Shown: piece by piece, positions 17,879 to 25,701 of the stretch
Position numbering within the stretch: the stretch's first letter is position 1
How the letters are laid out: the number at the start of each line of letters is the position of its first letter
From: Pseudomonadota bacterium
GTDB lineage: Bacteria; Pseudomonadota; Alphaproteobacteria; Rhodobacterales; Rhodobacteraceae
DNA: 64,000 bases
Assembly (NCBI GenBank): GCA_021845805.1
Contig: JAJZVD010000003.1
Span: 50,705 to 114,704, forward strand
Direction of reading: 5' to 3'
The notes under the pieces: generated by a model
Seen by the model: the letters and a program-made list of their open reading frames with translations, nothing else
Database searches by the model: none
What the model was told of the DNA's origin: nothing
Made by a program: the position numbers and the translations under genes

Positions 17879-19249
17879 ATGCCGTCAAACGCGACCATCG
17901 CCGCCATCCGCTTTGGCTGCGGCCTGTCTCCGCAGGCCCCCGCGCCCGCGGATGCCGCGGCCATCCTGGCGGGGTTGGCCGACCCCGATCAGGCCCTGGC
18001 CGATTTTCCCGGCCCCGATCCGCAGCAGGTCTGGGCGCTTGGGCACCAGGTGACCGAACACAACCGCGACGCCCGCGCGAGTGTTCCCGGCGCCGCCGAG
18101 GCGCTGAAGGAAACGCGGCGGCAGATCAACGTCATGAACGACGCGGCGCTGCTGAACTTCGTGCAGCGGGGGGTCTACGGCGCCTCGGGCTTCCGCGAAC
18201 GGTTGCAGGATTTCTGGACGAACCACTTCACCGTCGTGGGCAAGCTTGCACGGGTGAAGGCGATCCCCTCGGTCTTTGCCGACCAGGCGATCCGGCCGCA
18301 CATGACGGGGCGGTTCACCGATCTGCTGACCGCAGTGGTCACCCATCCGGCGATGCTGATCTACCTTGACCAGATCACCTCGTCGGGGCCGCAATCCCGC
18401 GCGGGCGAACGGCAGAAGCGCGGGCTGAACGAAAACCTGGCGCGCGAGGTGCTGGAGCTGCACACGCTGGGCGTGGGGGCCGGCTACAGCCAGACCGATG
18501 TGCGCCAGTTCGCCTATCTGCTGACCGGGCTGACGCTGGACAACAAGGATGGCCAGTTCCGCTTCAACCCGAACATGGTGGAACCCTCGGCCGAGACGCT
18601 GCTGGGAAAGACCTACGGCGGGCCACCGAAGGACAAGCTGGCCCAGATTAACCGCGCGCTTGACGACATCGCCCTGCGCCCGGAAACGGCGCAGCACATC
18701 GCGACGAAGATCGCGGTGCATTTCGTGGCCGATACGCCCGATCCGGGGCTGGTGCAGGCGATGACGGCGGCCTATCGCCGCTCGGGCGGTGATCTGACGG
18801 CGGTCTATTCCGCCATGCTCGATCACCCCGCCGCCTGGGCCCCGCCCGGCGCCAAGGTGCGGATGCCCTTCGATTACATCGTGGCCGCGCTGCGGGCGTT
18901 GGCGCCCCCGCGGAACACGCTGGCGGCGCTTCGCCCGCAACAGATCCAGCGGTTCGTGCTGACCCCGCTGGCCGGGATGGGCCAGCCGTTCCAGCAGGCC
19001 CCGGGCCCGAACGGCTGGCACGAGGATTCGGCGGGCTGGGTGACCCCGCCACTTCTGGCGGCACGCATCCAATGGGCGATGGCGGTGCCCCAGCAACTGC
19101 TGCCAGACCTTCCCGATCCGCGCGAATTCGTGCAGGTGGCGCTGGCCGATGCCGCCAGCCAGACCGTGATCGACGCCGCGCGTCAGGCCGAGAACCGGCG
19201 CGAGGGCGTGGGCCTCGTGCTGGCCTCGAACGATTTCAACCGGCGCTAG
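17879..19249 (+). CDS. DUF1800 domain-containing protein
   Basis: The product is 456 residues. The family signatures are present: FRERLQDFWTNHFTVVGK, GLNENLAREVLELHTLGVGAGYSQTDVRQFAYLLTGLTLD, and AVHFVADTPDPGLVQAM followed by FDYIVAALRAL. No clear signal peptide is seen, which is odd for a protein usually paired with a Tat-exported partner. DUF1800 genes almost always precede a DUF1501 gene, as here, with nine bases between. The biochemical function is not established. The pair occurs in many marine and soil bacteria. Confidence 0.9.
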   Translation: MPSNATIAAIRFGCGLSPQAPAPADAAAILAGLADPDQALADFPGPDPQQVWALGHQVTEHNRDARASVPGAAEALKETRRQINVMNDAALLNFVQRGVYGASGFRERLQDFWTNHFTVVGKLARVKAIPSVFADQAIRPHMTGRFTDLLTAVVTHPAMLIYLDQITSSGPQSRAGERQKRGLNENLAREVLELHTLGVGAGYSQTDVRQFAYLLTGLTLDNKDGQFRFNPNMVEPSAETLLGKTYGGPPKDKLAQINRALDDIALRPETAQHIATKIAVHFVADTPDPGLVQAMTAAYRRSGGDLTAVYSAMLDHPAAWAPPGAKVRMPFDYIVAALRALAPPRNTLAALRPQQIQRFVLTPLAGMGQPFQQAPGPNGWHEDSAGWVTPPLLAARIQWAMAVPQQLLPDLPDPREFVQVALADAASQTVIDAARQAENRREGVGLVLASNDFNRR

Positions 19250-19258
19250 GAGCCTCTG

Positions 19259-20509
19259 ATGACCGACTCCGTGCTTTCCGCCCCGCTCTCGCGGCGCCTG
19301 TTCCTGAAGACCGGCGCGCTGGTGGGCTGTTCCATCGCGGCGCAACCGCTGATGACCACTGTCACCTTCGCCGCCGCACCGGGGGAAAACCGGCTGGTCG
19401 TGCTGATCCTGCGGGGCGCGATGGACGGGCTCGATGTGGTGCGCCCGGTGGGTGATCCGGCCTTTGCCGGCTATCGCAACCTGACCCTGCAGGCGGGCGC
19501 GGCGCTGCCGCTGACCGGGATCTATGCGGCCCATCCCGACCTTGCGCCGCTGATGCCGCTATGGGCCAAGGGCGAGCTGGCCTTTGCCCATGCGGTCTCG
19601 ACACCCTACCGCGACAAGCGCAGCCATTTCGACGGGCAGGACATCCTGGAGGCCGGTACCGGGCGCGATGTGCCCGACCTGACGGTGAAGGACGGCTGGC
19701 TGAACCGGATGCTGCAGGCGATGCCGGGGCTGAGTTCGGAAACCGCCTTCGCGGTCGGGCGGGACGAGATGAAGGTGATCCTGGGCCGCGCGCCCTATGC
19801 AAGCTGGGCGCCCGACGCGCGGCTGCAATTGTCCTCGCAGGGGCGCAGACTGCTGGCGCGGATGTATCAGGATGACCCGATGTTCCGCAGTTCGGCCGCC
19901 GAGGCCATCGCGCTGACCGACCAGATGGCGGCGGCCCCCGCCGCGATGGGCGGCGGATCGGACGGGATGATGATGGCGGCAGCACCCGCCACGGCACCCG
20001 GCGCTGCCACCGATACCGCCCCCGATCCGCTGGCCGCCTTTGCCGCGAGCCGCCTGAAAGGCGACACCCGCATCGCCACCTTCTCGATCTCGGGATGGGA
20101 CAGCCACGCGGCACAGGCCGGCGTGCTGAAGCGCGAACTTGGCGCGCTGTGCCGCACGATCCTGACGCTGAAGGACGATCTTGGCCCGGTCTGGGGCAAG
20201 ACCACAGTGATCGCGATGACCGAATTCGGCCGCACCGCGAAGGAAAACGGCACCGGCGGCACCGACCACGGCACCGGCGGCGCCATGCTGATGGCGGGCG
20301 GGGCGATCCGGGGCGGCAAGGTCTATGGCCGCTGGCCGGGGCTGGACGAGGCCGCGCTTTACGAACGGCGCGACCTGATGCCCACGGCCGACGTGCGGGC
20401 CTACGCCGCCTGGGCGATGCGGGGCATGTACGGGCTGGACAAGGGCCTGCTGGAAAAGACCGTGTTTCCCGGGCTCGACATGGGGACCGACCCCGGGATC
20501 CTGGCCTGA
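19259..20509 (+). CDS. DUF1501 domain-containing Tat-exported protein
   Basis: The product is 416 residues. The leader contains the twin-arginine motif SRRLFLK followed by a hydrophobic stretch, so export in folded form by Tat is likely. The body matches DUF1501, an alkaline-phosphatase/sulfatase-like fold: RLVVLILRGAMDGLDVV at the start, SHFDGQDILEAGTG, FSISGWDSHAAQAGVL, and VIAMTEFGRTAKENGTGGTDHGTGG near the end, which resembles a metal site. A low-complexity Ala/Met/Pro insert lies around residues 220-255. It is co-transcribed with the DUF1800 gene; substrate unknown. Confidence 0.9.
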   Translation: MTDSVLSAPLSRRLFLKTGALVGCSIAAQPLMTTVTFAAAPGENRLVVLILRGAMDGLDVVRPVGDPAFAGYRNLTLQAGAALPLTGIYAAHPDLAPLMPLWAKGELAFAHAVSTPYRDKRSHFDGQDILEAGTGRDVPDLTVKDGWLNRMLQAMPGLSSETAFAVGRDEMKVILGRAPYASWAPDARLQLSSQGRRLLARMYQDDPMFRSSAAEAIALTDQMAAAPAAMGGGSDGMMMAAAPATAPGAATDTAPDPLAAFAASRLKGDTRIATFSISGWDSHAAQAGVLKRELGALCRTILTLKDDLGPVWGKTTVIAMTEFGRTAKENGTGGTDHGTGGAMLMAGGAIRGGKVYGRWPGLDEAALYERRDLMPTADVRAYAAWAMRGMYGLDKGLLEKTVFPGLDMGTDPGILA

Positions 20510-20513
20510 GGGA

Positions 20514-21254
20514 TCAGAACGGCCGGGTGAACAGGCCGATCGTCAGCGCGATGCCAAGGCCCACGATGGTGATGCGCAGCAGGCGCTCGTTCACCTTGTG
20601 CAGCGCCCAGGCGCCGGCAAGGCCGCCGATTATCGCACCGCTGCCCAGCGCCAGGGCGCTGAGCCAGTGTACCTGGGGCGAGGTGACGAAGAAGGCCACG
20701 GCAGAGGCGTTCATCACCCCCGCCAGCACATTCTTGGTGGCGCCCGCGTTGCGGGTCGGCAGGCCCGCCATGGTCAGCGCCGCCATCATCAGAAAGCCGA
20801 TGCCGCCACCGAAATAGCCGCCGTAGACCGCGATGCCGAACTGCGCGAGCGCGGCGCCCACGGGGCCGATCTGCGCGACGGGGGCCTTGCGCTTGGGTCC
20901 GAACGAGCCCCAGGCGAAAACCGCGGTGGCAAACAGCACCAGCCAGGGCACCAGCCGCGCGAAGACCGAAGATGGCGTTTCCAGCAGCAGCAGCGCCCCG
21001 CAGGCCCCGCCGAGGATCGAGACGACGAACAGCACCCAGAACGGCAGCCGCCCCACGCCGCTGACCATCCGCCGCCCGGCCAGCCCAGAGGTCACCTGCC
21101 CGGGAAACAGCGCGACGGTCGAGGTGATGTTGGCCGCTAGGGGCGTCAGCCCCGTCAGGATCAGCGCGGGCAGCGTGATGAACGAGCCGCCCCCCGCCAA
21201 CGCATTCTGAAGCCCGGCCCAGAGCCCCGCAAGAAAAACCACCACCGTCAGCAT
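20514..21254 (-). CDS. TSUP (TauE/SafE) family membrane transporter
   Basis: The product is 246 residues and nearly all hydrophobic, with seven to eight predicted helices. The duplicated family motif is visible as GGGSFITLPALILTGLTPLAANITS near the N-terminus and GGYFGGGIGFLMMAAL in the second half. TSUP proteins move sulfite, sulfoacetate or other small sulfur and carbon anions across the inner membrane. No sulfur-metabolism gene is adjacent, so the substrate cannot be assigned. The gene converges on the DUF1501 gene with a four-base gap. Confidence 0.88.
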   Translation of the reverse strand: MLTVVVFLAGLWAGLQNALAGGGSFITLPALILTGLTPLAANITSTVALFPGQVTSGLAGRRMVSGVGRLPFWVLFVVSILGGACGALLLLETPSSVFARLVPWLVLFATAVFAWGSFGPKRKAPVAQIGPVGAALAQFGIAVYGGYFGGGIGFLMMAALTMAGLPTRNAGATKNVLAGVMNASAVAFFVTSPQVHWLSALALGSGAIIGGLAGAWALHKVNERLLRITIVGLGIALTIGLFTRPF

Positions 21255-21312
21255 CGCGTCCCCCTCCGCCAGCCCGCCGGTTCTATCGGGGGCGGCGGAA
21301 AAGGCAAGCGGC

Positions 21313-22893
21313 CTAAGGCTTCAGCGCGCGTTCCAGCCGCCGGATCAGCACGTCGCGCGCGCGCTCGTCGGCGGCCCCCTTCAGCGCGTCGTTGATGTCG
21401 AGGAAAAGCCGCGACACATCGTTGTGCCAGTCCAGCCGCGCAAGCTTTTCCGGCGCCAGCCGCGGCGCGGTCTCGGGCTCGACCGCCACGGCGCCGGTCG
21501 CCGTCAGTTCGTAGGGCGCATCCAGCGCGGGGCGCAGGATCTGCACCGCGGGCAACACGCCGTCAAGCCGCGCGGCAAGGCCCGCGATGGCCTCGGGCTC
21601 GCCGTGATCCAGAAACAGCGCGTGCGTCAGCGGCAACCGGGCCTTCACCCAGTCGACCAGTTCGGCGGCATCGGCATGGCCCGAATAGAGGTCAAGCGAG
21701 CGGATGCGGGCGCGGACGTTGTATTCCTCGCCCTGGATGCGGACGGTGGCGGCGCCCTCTTGCAGGATGCGGCCCAGCGTGCCCGCCGCCTGGTAGCCGA
21801 CCAGAAGAACGGTCGCCTCTTCGCGCCAGAGCCAGTTCTTCAGCCGGTGGCGGATGCGTCCCGCCTCGCACATGCCGCTGGCCGCGATGACGATGTGGAA
21901 GCCATGCAGCCGGTCGAGCGCCTTGCTCTGTTCCACCGTCTCGGTGAAATGCAGATCGTGCGACCGCAGACCCTTGAGGAAGGTGGCGCCCACCTCCAGT
22001 TCCCGGGCGTGGTCGGCAAAGACGCGGGTCGCCTTTTCGGCAAGCGGGCTGTCGACATAGATCGGAATCCGCGGCAATTCGCCATCCGCGATCAGCCGCG
22101 ACAGGTCGCTGATCAGTTCCTGCGCGCGTTCCACCGCAAAGGACGGGATCAGCAGAACCCCGTTTGGGTTCATCGCCGCGCGCACCTCGTCGCGCAGGCG
22201 CTGGCGGCGCGTGTCGGCGCCCGCCTCCTCGCGCGTCCGGTCGCCATAGGTGGATTCGCAGATCAGGTAATCCACCCCCGCCGGGCCTTGCGGATCGGGG
22301 TCCATCAGCTTCGAATCCGGCCCGATGTCGCCCGAGGCCAGCAGGCGAAGCGGGCCGCCCGGCGCCGCGATCTCCAGTTCGACAGAGGCCGAGCCCAGCA
22401 GGTGCCCCGCATTCCACAGCCGGGCGCGCAGGCCGGGCAGCACGGTGAACCATGCATCATAGGGCTGCGGCACGAACAGCTTCTGGCAGGCCGCGGCATC
22501 GGCGGCGGTGTAGATCGGTTCCACCCGGCCGCCGTGGCGATGCTGGGCGCGGCGGTTCAACTGCTCGACCTCGATCTCCTGGATATGGGCGCTGTCGGGC
22601 AGCATCACCCCGGCCAGGTCGGCGGTCGCACGGGTGGCGTGGATCGGGCCATCATAGCCGTGGCGCACCAGCTTCGGCAGCAGGCCGGAATGGTCGATAT
22701 GGGCATGGGTCAGAATGACCGCCGCGATCCCGCGGGGGTCGAAGGGAAACGGGCGGTAGTTCAGCTCTTTCTCCGTCTTGGAGCCCTGGAACATGCCGCA
22801 ATCGATCAGGATCTGCCCCTGCCCCGTTTCCAGCCGGATGCACGAGCCCGTCACGGTGCCCGCGGCGCCGTGGAAGGTCAGACGGGGGATCAT
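21313..22893 (-). CDS. Metallo-beta-lactamase/beta-CASP RNA-processing nuclease
   Basis: The product is 526 residues from an ATG at 22893 with AAGGAGG upstream; the 701-residue ORF is an over-extension. The metallo-beta-lactamase part has LTHAHIDHSG (zinc ligands) and NAGHLLGSASVEL. The beta-CASP insert follows with IPSFAVERAQELI, ASGMCEAGRIRHRLKNWL and YSGHADAAELVDW. This arrangement is that of CPSF73/Ysh1-like exonucleases, which degrade or trim RNA in the cytoplasm. A C-terminal extension of about 70 residues has no recognised motif. It is divergently arranged with the YigZ-like gene. Confidence 0.88.
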   Translation of the reverse strand: MIPRLTFHGAAGTVTGSCIRLETGQGQILIDCGMFQGSKTEKELNYRPFPFDPRGIAAVILTHAHIDHSGLLPKLVRHGYDGPIHATRATADLAGVMLPDSAHIQEIEVEQLNRRAQHRHGGRVEPIYTAADAAACQKLFVPQPYDAWFTVLPGLRARLWNAGHLLGSASVELEIAAPGGPLRLLASGDIGPDSKLMDPDPQGPAGVDYLICESTYGDRTREEAGADTRRQRLRDEVRAAMNPNGVLLIPSFAVERAQELISDLSRLIADGELPRIPIYVDSPLAEKATRVFADHARELEVGATFLKGLRSHDLHFTETVEQSKALDRLHGFHIVIAASGMCEAGRIRHRLKNWLWREEATVLLVGYQAAGTLGRILQEGAATVRIQGEEYNVRARIRSLDLYSGHADAAELVDWVKARLPLTHALFLDHGEPEAIAGLAARLDGVLPAVQILRPALDAPYELTATGAVAVEPETAPRLAPEKLARLDWHNDVSRLFLDINDALKGAADERARDVLIRRLERALKP

Positions 22894-22995
22894 GGGCGCC
22901 TCCTTCGGTTTCATCCAGCCTACATGCGGCGGCGCGCAAAAGGCAAACGCGCATCCCGGCTTGATCGACGGAGCCCGGGCGCGTAGCCCTGCGCC

Positions 22996-23340
22996 ATGCG
23001 CATCCTCGACAACATCATCAGCGACCGCGGGTCGAGATACGCCGTCTCGGGCGCCCCATGCCGCAGCGAGGCGGAGGCGAAGGCGCTGGTGAAAGAGCTG
23101 ATGCGGATCAGGAAATTCGCCAAGGCCACGCACAACAGTTGGGCACTGATCTGCGACGACGGCGCGCTGAAGGCCGACGACGGCGAGGCGGGCGCGGGCC
23201 TGGTGATCCTGCGGATGCTGGACCGCGAGGGGGTCCGCGACCATCTGGTGATCGTCACGCGCTGGTTTGGCGGCAAGAACCTGGGCGGCGACCGGTTCCG
23301 CCATGTGCAGGAGGCGGTGCGTCTTTATCTGGCGCCGTAG
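22996..23340 (+). CDS. YigZ/IMPACT (UPF0029) N-terminal domain protein
   Basis: The product is 114 residues and consists of just the IMPACT N-terminal domain: DRGSRYAVSGAPCRSEAEAKALVKELM, then NNSWAL-like ATHNSWALICDDG, DDGEAGAGLVILRML and the signature VTRWFGGKNLGGDRFRHVQEAV. Typical bacterial YigZ proteins are about 200 residues with a C-terminal ferredoxin-like domain; that domain is missing here and the stop follows at once. The family binds RNA or ribosomes by fold analogy, and its role is unsettled. The short form looks intact rather than broken. Confidence 0.78.
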   Translation: MRILDNIISDRGSRYAVSGAPCRSEAEAKALVKELMRIRKFAKATHNSWALICDDGALKADDGEAGAGLVILRMLDREGVRDHLVIVTRWFGGKNLGGDRFRHVQEAVRLYLAP

Positions 23341-23377
23341 CGGCGCTATCCCGGGGAAGTCGCAACGAGGGCCTCCG

Positions 23378-23851
23378 ATGACAGCCACCCCCGCCACCCG
23401 CGCGCTCAGCCAGGCCAAGGTTGCCTTCCGGGTGCTGGAATACGATTATGTGGCCGGGCAGGACCGGATCGGGCTGCATGCGGCGGCGGCCATCGGCGTC
23501 GATCCGGCGCGGGTGCTCAAGACGCTGATGGTCGAGGTGGATGGCAAGCCCGCCTGCGCGGTGATTCCGTCGGACCGGACGCTGTCGATGAAGCGGGTGG
23601 CCAGCGCCTTTGGCGGCAAGGCTGCGCAGATGATGGCGCCCGACAAGGCCGAGCGGCTGACCGGCTTTCACACCGGGGGCATTTCGCCCTTCGGCCAGAA
23701 ACGCCGGGTGCCCACCGCCTTCGAGGCGGGCGCGCTGGCAGTGCCCGAGATCGTGGTGAACGGCGGGCAGCGCGGGGTGATGGTGGCGCTGGCCCCGCAG
23801 GATGCGCTGGCGGCGGCTGCGGCCACCGCACGGCCGCTTTGCGCCGACTGA
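23378..23851 (+). CDS. ybaK: Cys-tRNA(Pro)/Cys-tRNA(Cys) deacylase YbaK
   Basis: The product is 157 residues from the ATG at 23378. It hydrolyses mischarged Cys-tRNA(Pro) made by prolyl-tRNA synthetase. The YbaK fold is recognised from FRVLEYDYVAGQDRIGLHAAAAIGVDPARVLKTLMVE, VIPSDRTLSMKRVASAFGGKAAQM (the lysine in this region is catalytic in YbaK), and HTGGISPFGQKRRVPTAFE. The length matches E. coli YbaK (159). It sits 37 bases after the YigZ-like gene and is probably co-transcribed. Confidence 0.92.
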   Translation: MTATPATRALSQAKVAFRVLEYDYVAGQDRIGLHAAAAIGVDPARVLKTLMVEVDGKPACAVIPSDRTLSMKRVASAFGGKAAQMMAPDKAERLTGFHTGGISPFGQKRRVPTAFEAGALAVPEIVVNGGQRGVMVALAPQDALAAAAATARPLCAD

Positions 23852-23912
23852 CGCTTGAGACCGCGGCCTCGATCAGGCATGGGGACCGCCAACCGCAGGA
23901 AAGGAACGGACG

Positions 23913-24080
23913 ATGGATTACAGCAAATCGGGCGGCGCCAAGACCGGCAAGAACACGCCGCGGCACGTCGAGCACAACGCCAAGGGCACGACCCGGAACC
24001 CCTATGGCGAACGCACCCCCAAGGCCGAGCTTCTGGCCCGGCTGAAAGCGGCGGCCGAGGCGAAGAAGACACAGGGCTGA
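23913..24080 (+). CDS. Small basic protein of 55 residues, unknown function
   Basis: This gene is too short for the ORF track. The ATG at 23913 follows AGGAAAGGA at ideal spacing, and the frame ends with TGA at 24078-24080. The product is hydrophilic and basic: a Gly/Lys/Thr-rich first half (GGAKTGKNTPRHVEHNAKG), then TTRNPYGERTPKAELLARL and an Ala/Lys/Glu helix to the end. The lack of cysteines or hydrophobic segments suggests a small nucleic-acid- or ribosome-associated protein, but that is a guess. Codon use matches its neighbours. It could form an operon with ybaK. Confidence 0.7.
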   Translation: MDYSKSGGAKTGKNTPRHVEHNAKGTTRNPYGERTPKAELLARLKAAAEAKKTQG

Positions 24081-24116
24081 ACCCCGGCCCGGGACAAGCA
24101 GGCCCCGGAAAACCAG

Positions 24117-24148
24117 AAGGCCGACAACCTGTTACGGTTGCCGGCCTT
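24117..24148 (-). terminator. Rho-independent terminator downstream of tRNA-Leu
   Basis: Read leftward, AAGGCCGGCAACC and GGTTGTCGGCCTT form a 13-bp stem (one G-U pair) with a five-base loop, followed by CTGGTTTT. On the plus strand the same pair has an A-C mismatch and a poorer T-run, so it mainly serves the leftward tRNA transcript, though it may also stop the small rightward gene. Confidence 0.75.
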
Positions 24149-24162
24149 TGCTGCCGAAGCAT

Positions 24163-24247
24163 TGGTGCCCAGAAGAGGACTCGAACCTCCACGCCTTGCG
24201 GCACTGGTACCTGAAACCAGCGCGTCTACCAATTCCGCCATCTGGGC
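24163..24247 (-). tRNA. tRNA-Leu, anticodon CAG
   Basis: The leftward strand folds as a class II tRNA: acceptor GCCCAGA pairs with TCTGGGC, the D arm contains TGGCGGAATTGGTAGAC, and the anticodon stem-loop reads CTGGT-TTCAGGT-ACCAG (anticodon CAG, codon CUG). A variable arm (TGCCGCAAGGCG) and a TTCGAGTC T-loop follow. The CCA end is encoded (TGG at 24163-24165 on the plus strand). The length of 85 bases with CCA is normal for leucine. Confidence 0.96.
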
Positions 24248-24414
24248 GATGTCGTGGGGCGGGGTTTACCCAGCAGCATCGGGAGTGTCAACAGGGCTTC
24301 AGACGATTTTCGCGCATTTTCCGGGCCGCGATTCCGCGCTTGAGCGTGGTGGCCCGGAGGGCTATGCAACAGCAGCATTTCCATGCGCTCCCACGGTTAC
24401 GGAGGTCTGGCGTC

Positions 24415-25401
24415 ATGTCGAAACTGGTCACGATCATCGGCGGGTCCGGCTTTGTCGGCCGCTACATCGCGCGCCGCATGGCCAAGGAGGGCTGGCGCGT
24501 GCGCGTGGCCGTCCGCCGCCCGAACGAGGCGATCTTCGTGCGCCCCTACGGCGTTGTCGGGCAGGTCGAGCCGGTGGCCTGCAACATCCGCGACGATGCC
24601 TCGGTCAGGGCTGCGGTGCATGGGGCGGATGCGGTGGTGAACTGCGTCGGCATCCTTGCGCCCTCGGGGCGCAACACCTTCGATTCCGTGCAGGCGGATG
24701 GCGCGGCCCGGGTCGCCCGCATCGCGGCCGAACAGGGCGCGGCGACGCTGGTACAGATTTCGGCCATCGGCGCCTCGGCCGAGTCGGACAGCCACTATGC
24801 CCGCAGCAAGGCGGCGGGCGAAGCGGCGGTGCTGGCGGCCTTTCCGGGCGCGGTGATCCTGCGGCCGTCGATCATCTTCGGCAACGAGGACGGCTTCTTC
24901 AACCGCTTCGGGGCGATGGCGACCAAGGGGCCGATCCTGCCGGTGGTGGGCGCGGGCACGAAGTTCCAGCCGGTCTATGTGGATGACGTGGCGCAGGCCG
25001 CGGTCAAGGCGGTGCTGGGCCAGGCGGCACCCGGCGTCTACGAGCTTGGCGGGCCGGACGTGCGCAGCTTCCGCGAGCTGATGGTCGAGATGCTGGCCGT
25101 GATCAAGCGCCGCCGCCTTGTGCTGGGTGTGCCGTTCTGGGTCGGCTCGATCCTGGCCGGCGTTCTGGATGTGGTGCAGGCCGTTTCCCTGGGGCTCATC
25201 GCCAATAGCGTCCTGACGATGGACCAGGTGCGCAACCTCAAGCGTGACAACGTGGTTGCGCCGGGGGCCAAGGGGCTGGCCGACCTCGGGATCACGCCCA
25301 CCCCGATGGAGGCGGTGCTGCCCGAGTATCTGTGGCGCTTCCGTCCGGCCGGGCAATACAACGCAATCCAGGAGTCGGCCAAGAACCTGCGGCGCACCTG
25401 A
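24415..25401 (+). CDS. NDUFA9-like NAD(P)H-binding protein (complex I-associated family)
   Basis: The product is 328 residues from the ATG at 24415 (GGAGG nine bases before); the tracked 417-residue version runs through the antisense of the tRNA. It is an atypical short-chain dehydrogenase: TIIGGSGFVGRYIARRM is the nucleotide-binding loop, NCVGILAPSGRNTFDSVQADGA and ISAIGASAESDSHYARSKAAGEAAV follow, and HxxY-type catalysis is replaced by the YARSK segment. The sequence resembles the complex I 39-kDa subunit family, whose bacterial members are of uncertain role. A hydrophobic stretch near residues 240-265 may touch the membrane. Confidence 0.86.
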   Translation: MSKLVTIIGGSGFVGRYIARRMAKEGWRVRVAVRRPNEAIFVRPYGVVGQVEPVACNIRDDASVRAAVHGADAVVNCVGILAPSGRNTFDSVQADGAARVARIAAEQGAATLVQISAIGASAESDSHYARSKAAGEAAVLAAFPGAVILRPSIIFGNEDGFFNRFGAMATKGPILPVVGAGTKFQPVYVDDVAQAAVKAVLGQAAPGVYELGGPDVRSFRELMVEMLAVIKRRRLVLGVPFWVGSILAGVLDVVQAVSLGLIANSVLTMDQVRNLKRDNVVAPGAKGLADLGITPTPMEAVLPEYLWRFRPAGQYNAIQESAKNLRRT

Positions 25402-25443
25402 GCGCGCGTCTTGGCACGGACCCGCGGGCCGACCCGCATGATC

Positions 25444-25461
25444 GGGGCGCTGCGGCGCCCC
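25444..25461 (+). terminator. Hairpin after the NDUFA9-like gene, possible terminator
   Basis: GGGGCGC and GCGCCCC form a perfect 7-bp stem with a TGCG tetraloop, 43 bases after the stop. The following bases (GCTTGCATTT) hold only a weak T-run, so termination may be partial. Confidence 0.45.
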
Positions 25462-25556
25462 GCTTGCATTTCCGGCCCGGGCGGCATCGCGAATCAGCCC
25501 GGCGCCAGAGCCGGAACATGCAGAAAAACAGGGGATTTCGCGATATAAGTAATAAT

Positions 25557-25629
25557 TGCTTACCTATTATCTCGGAGAAAATCGCCTTTTTTCGCCCACG
25601 GCAGGCGGAAATGGGTATTTAGGTAAGCA
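25557..25629. promoter_or_regulatory. Distant 10-bp inverted repeat in the AT-rich region upstream of gltD
   Basis: TGCTTACCTA at 25557-25566 is the exact reverse complement of TAGGTAAGCA at 25620-25629. The left copy overlaps a near-palindrome (TAAGTAATAATTGCTTA, 25546-25562). The arms are 53 bases apart, suitable for a looping or dual-site regulator, or for a long RNA stem. The right arm lies about 70 bases before gltD. Confidence 0.45.
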
Positions 25630-25701
25630 TAGCTGACTTTTCATCCGATCCCCCCTGTCCTATGAAGGCCGCCGAACGAAATCCCGAAGGGAGGCGCCGC
25701 C

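Larger units (their letters stand above)
25402..25701. other. 300-base intergenic region ahead of gltD
   Basis: No gene is seen here. The first part is GC-rich and holds a terminator-like hairpin (25444-25461). From about 25520 to 25640 the sequence becomes strikingly AT-rich, the richest such stretch in this neighbourhood, and includes a nearly palindromic TAAGTAATAATTGCTTA and a distant inverted repeat. It probably carries the gltD promoter. I could not assign -35 and -10 boxes with confidence. Confidence 0.6.

Noticed and set aside
24163-24247. tRNA-Leu as an integration hotspot
   Set aside because: No integrase gene and no second copy of the tRNA 3' end was noticed nearby; the flanking genes look like ordinary chromosomal genes.
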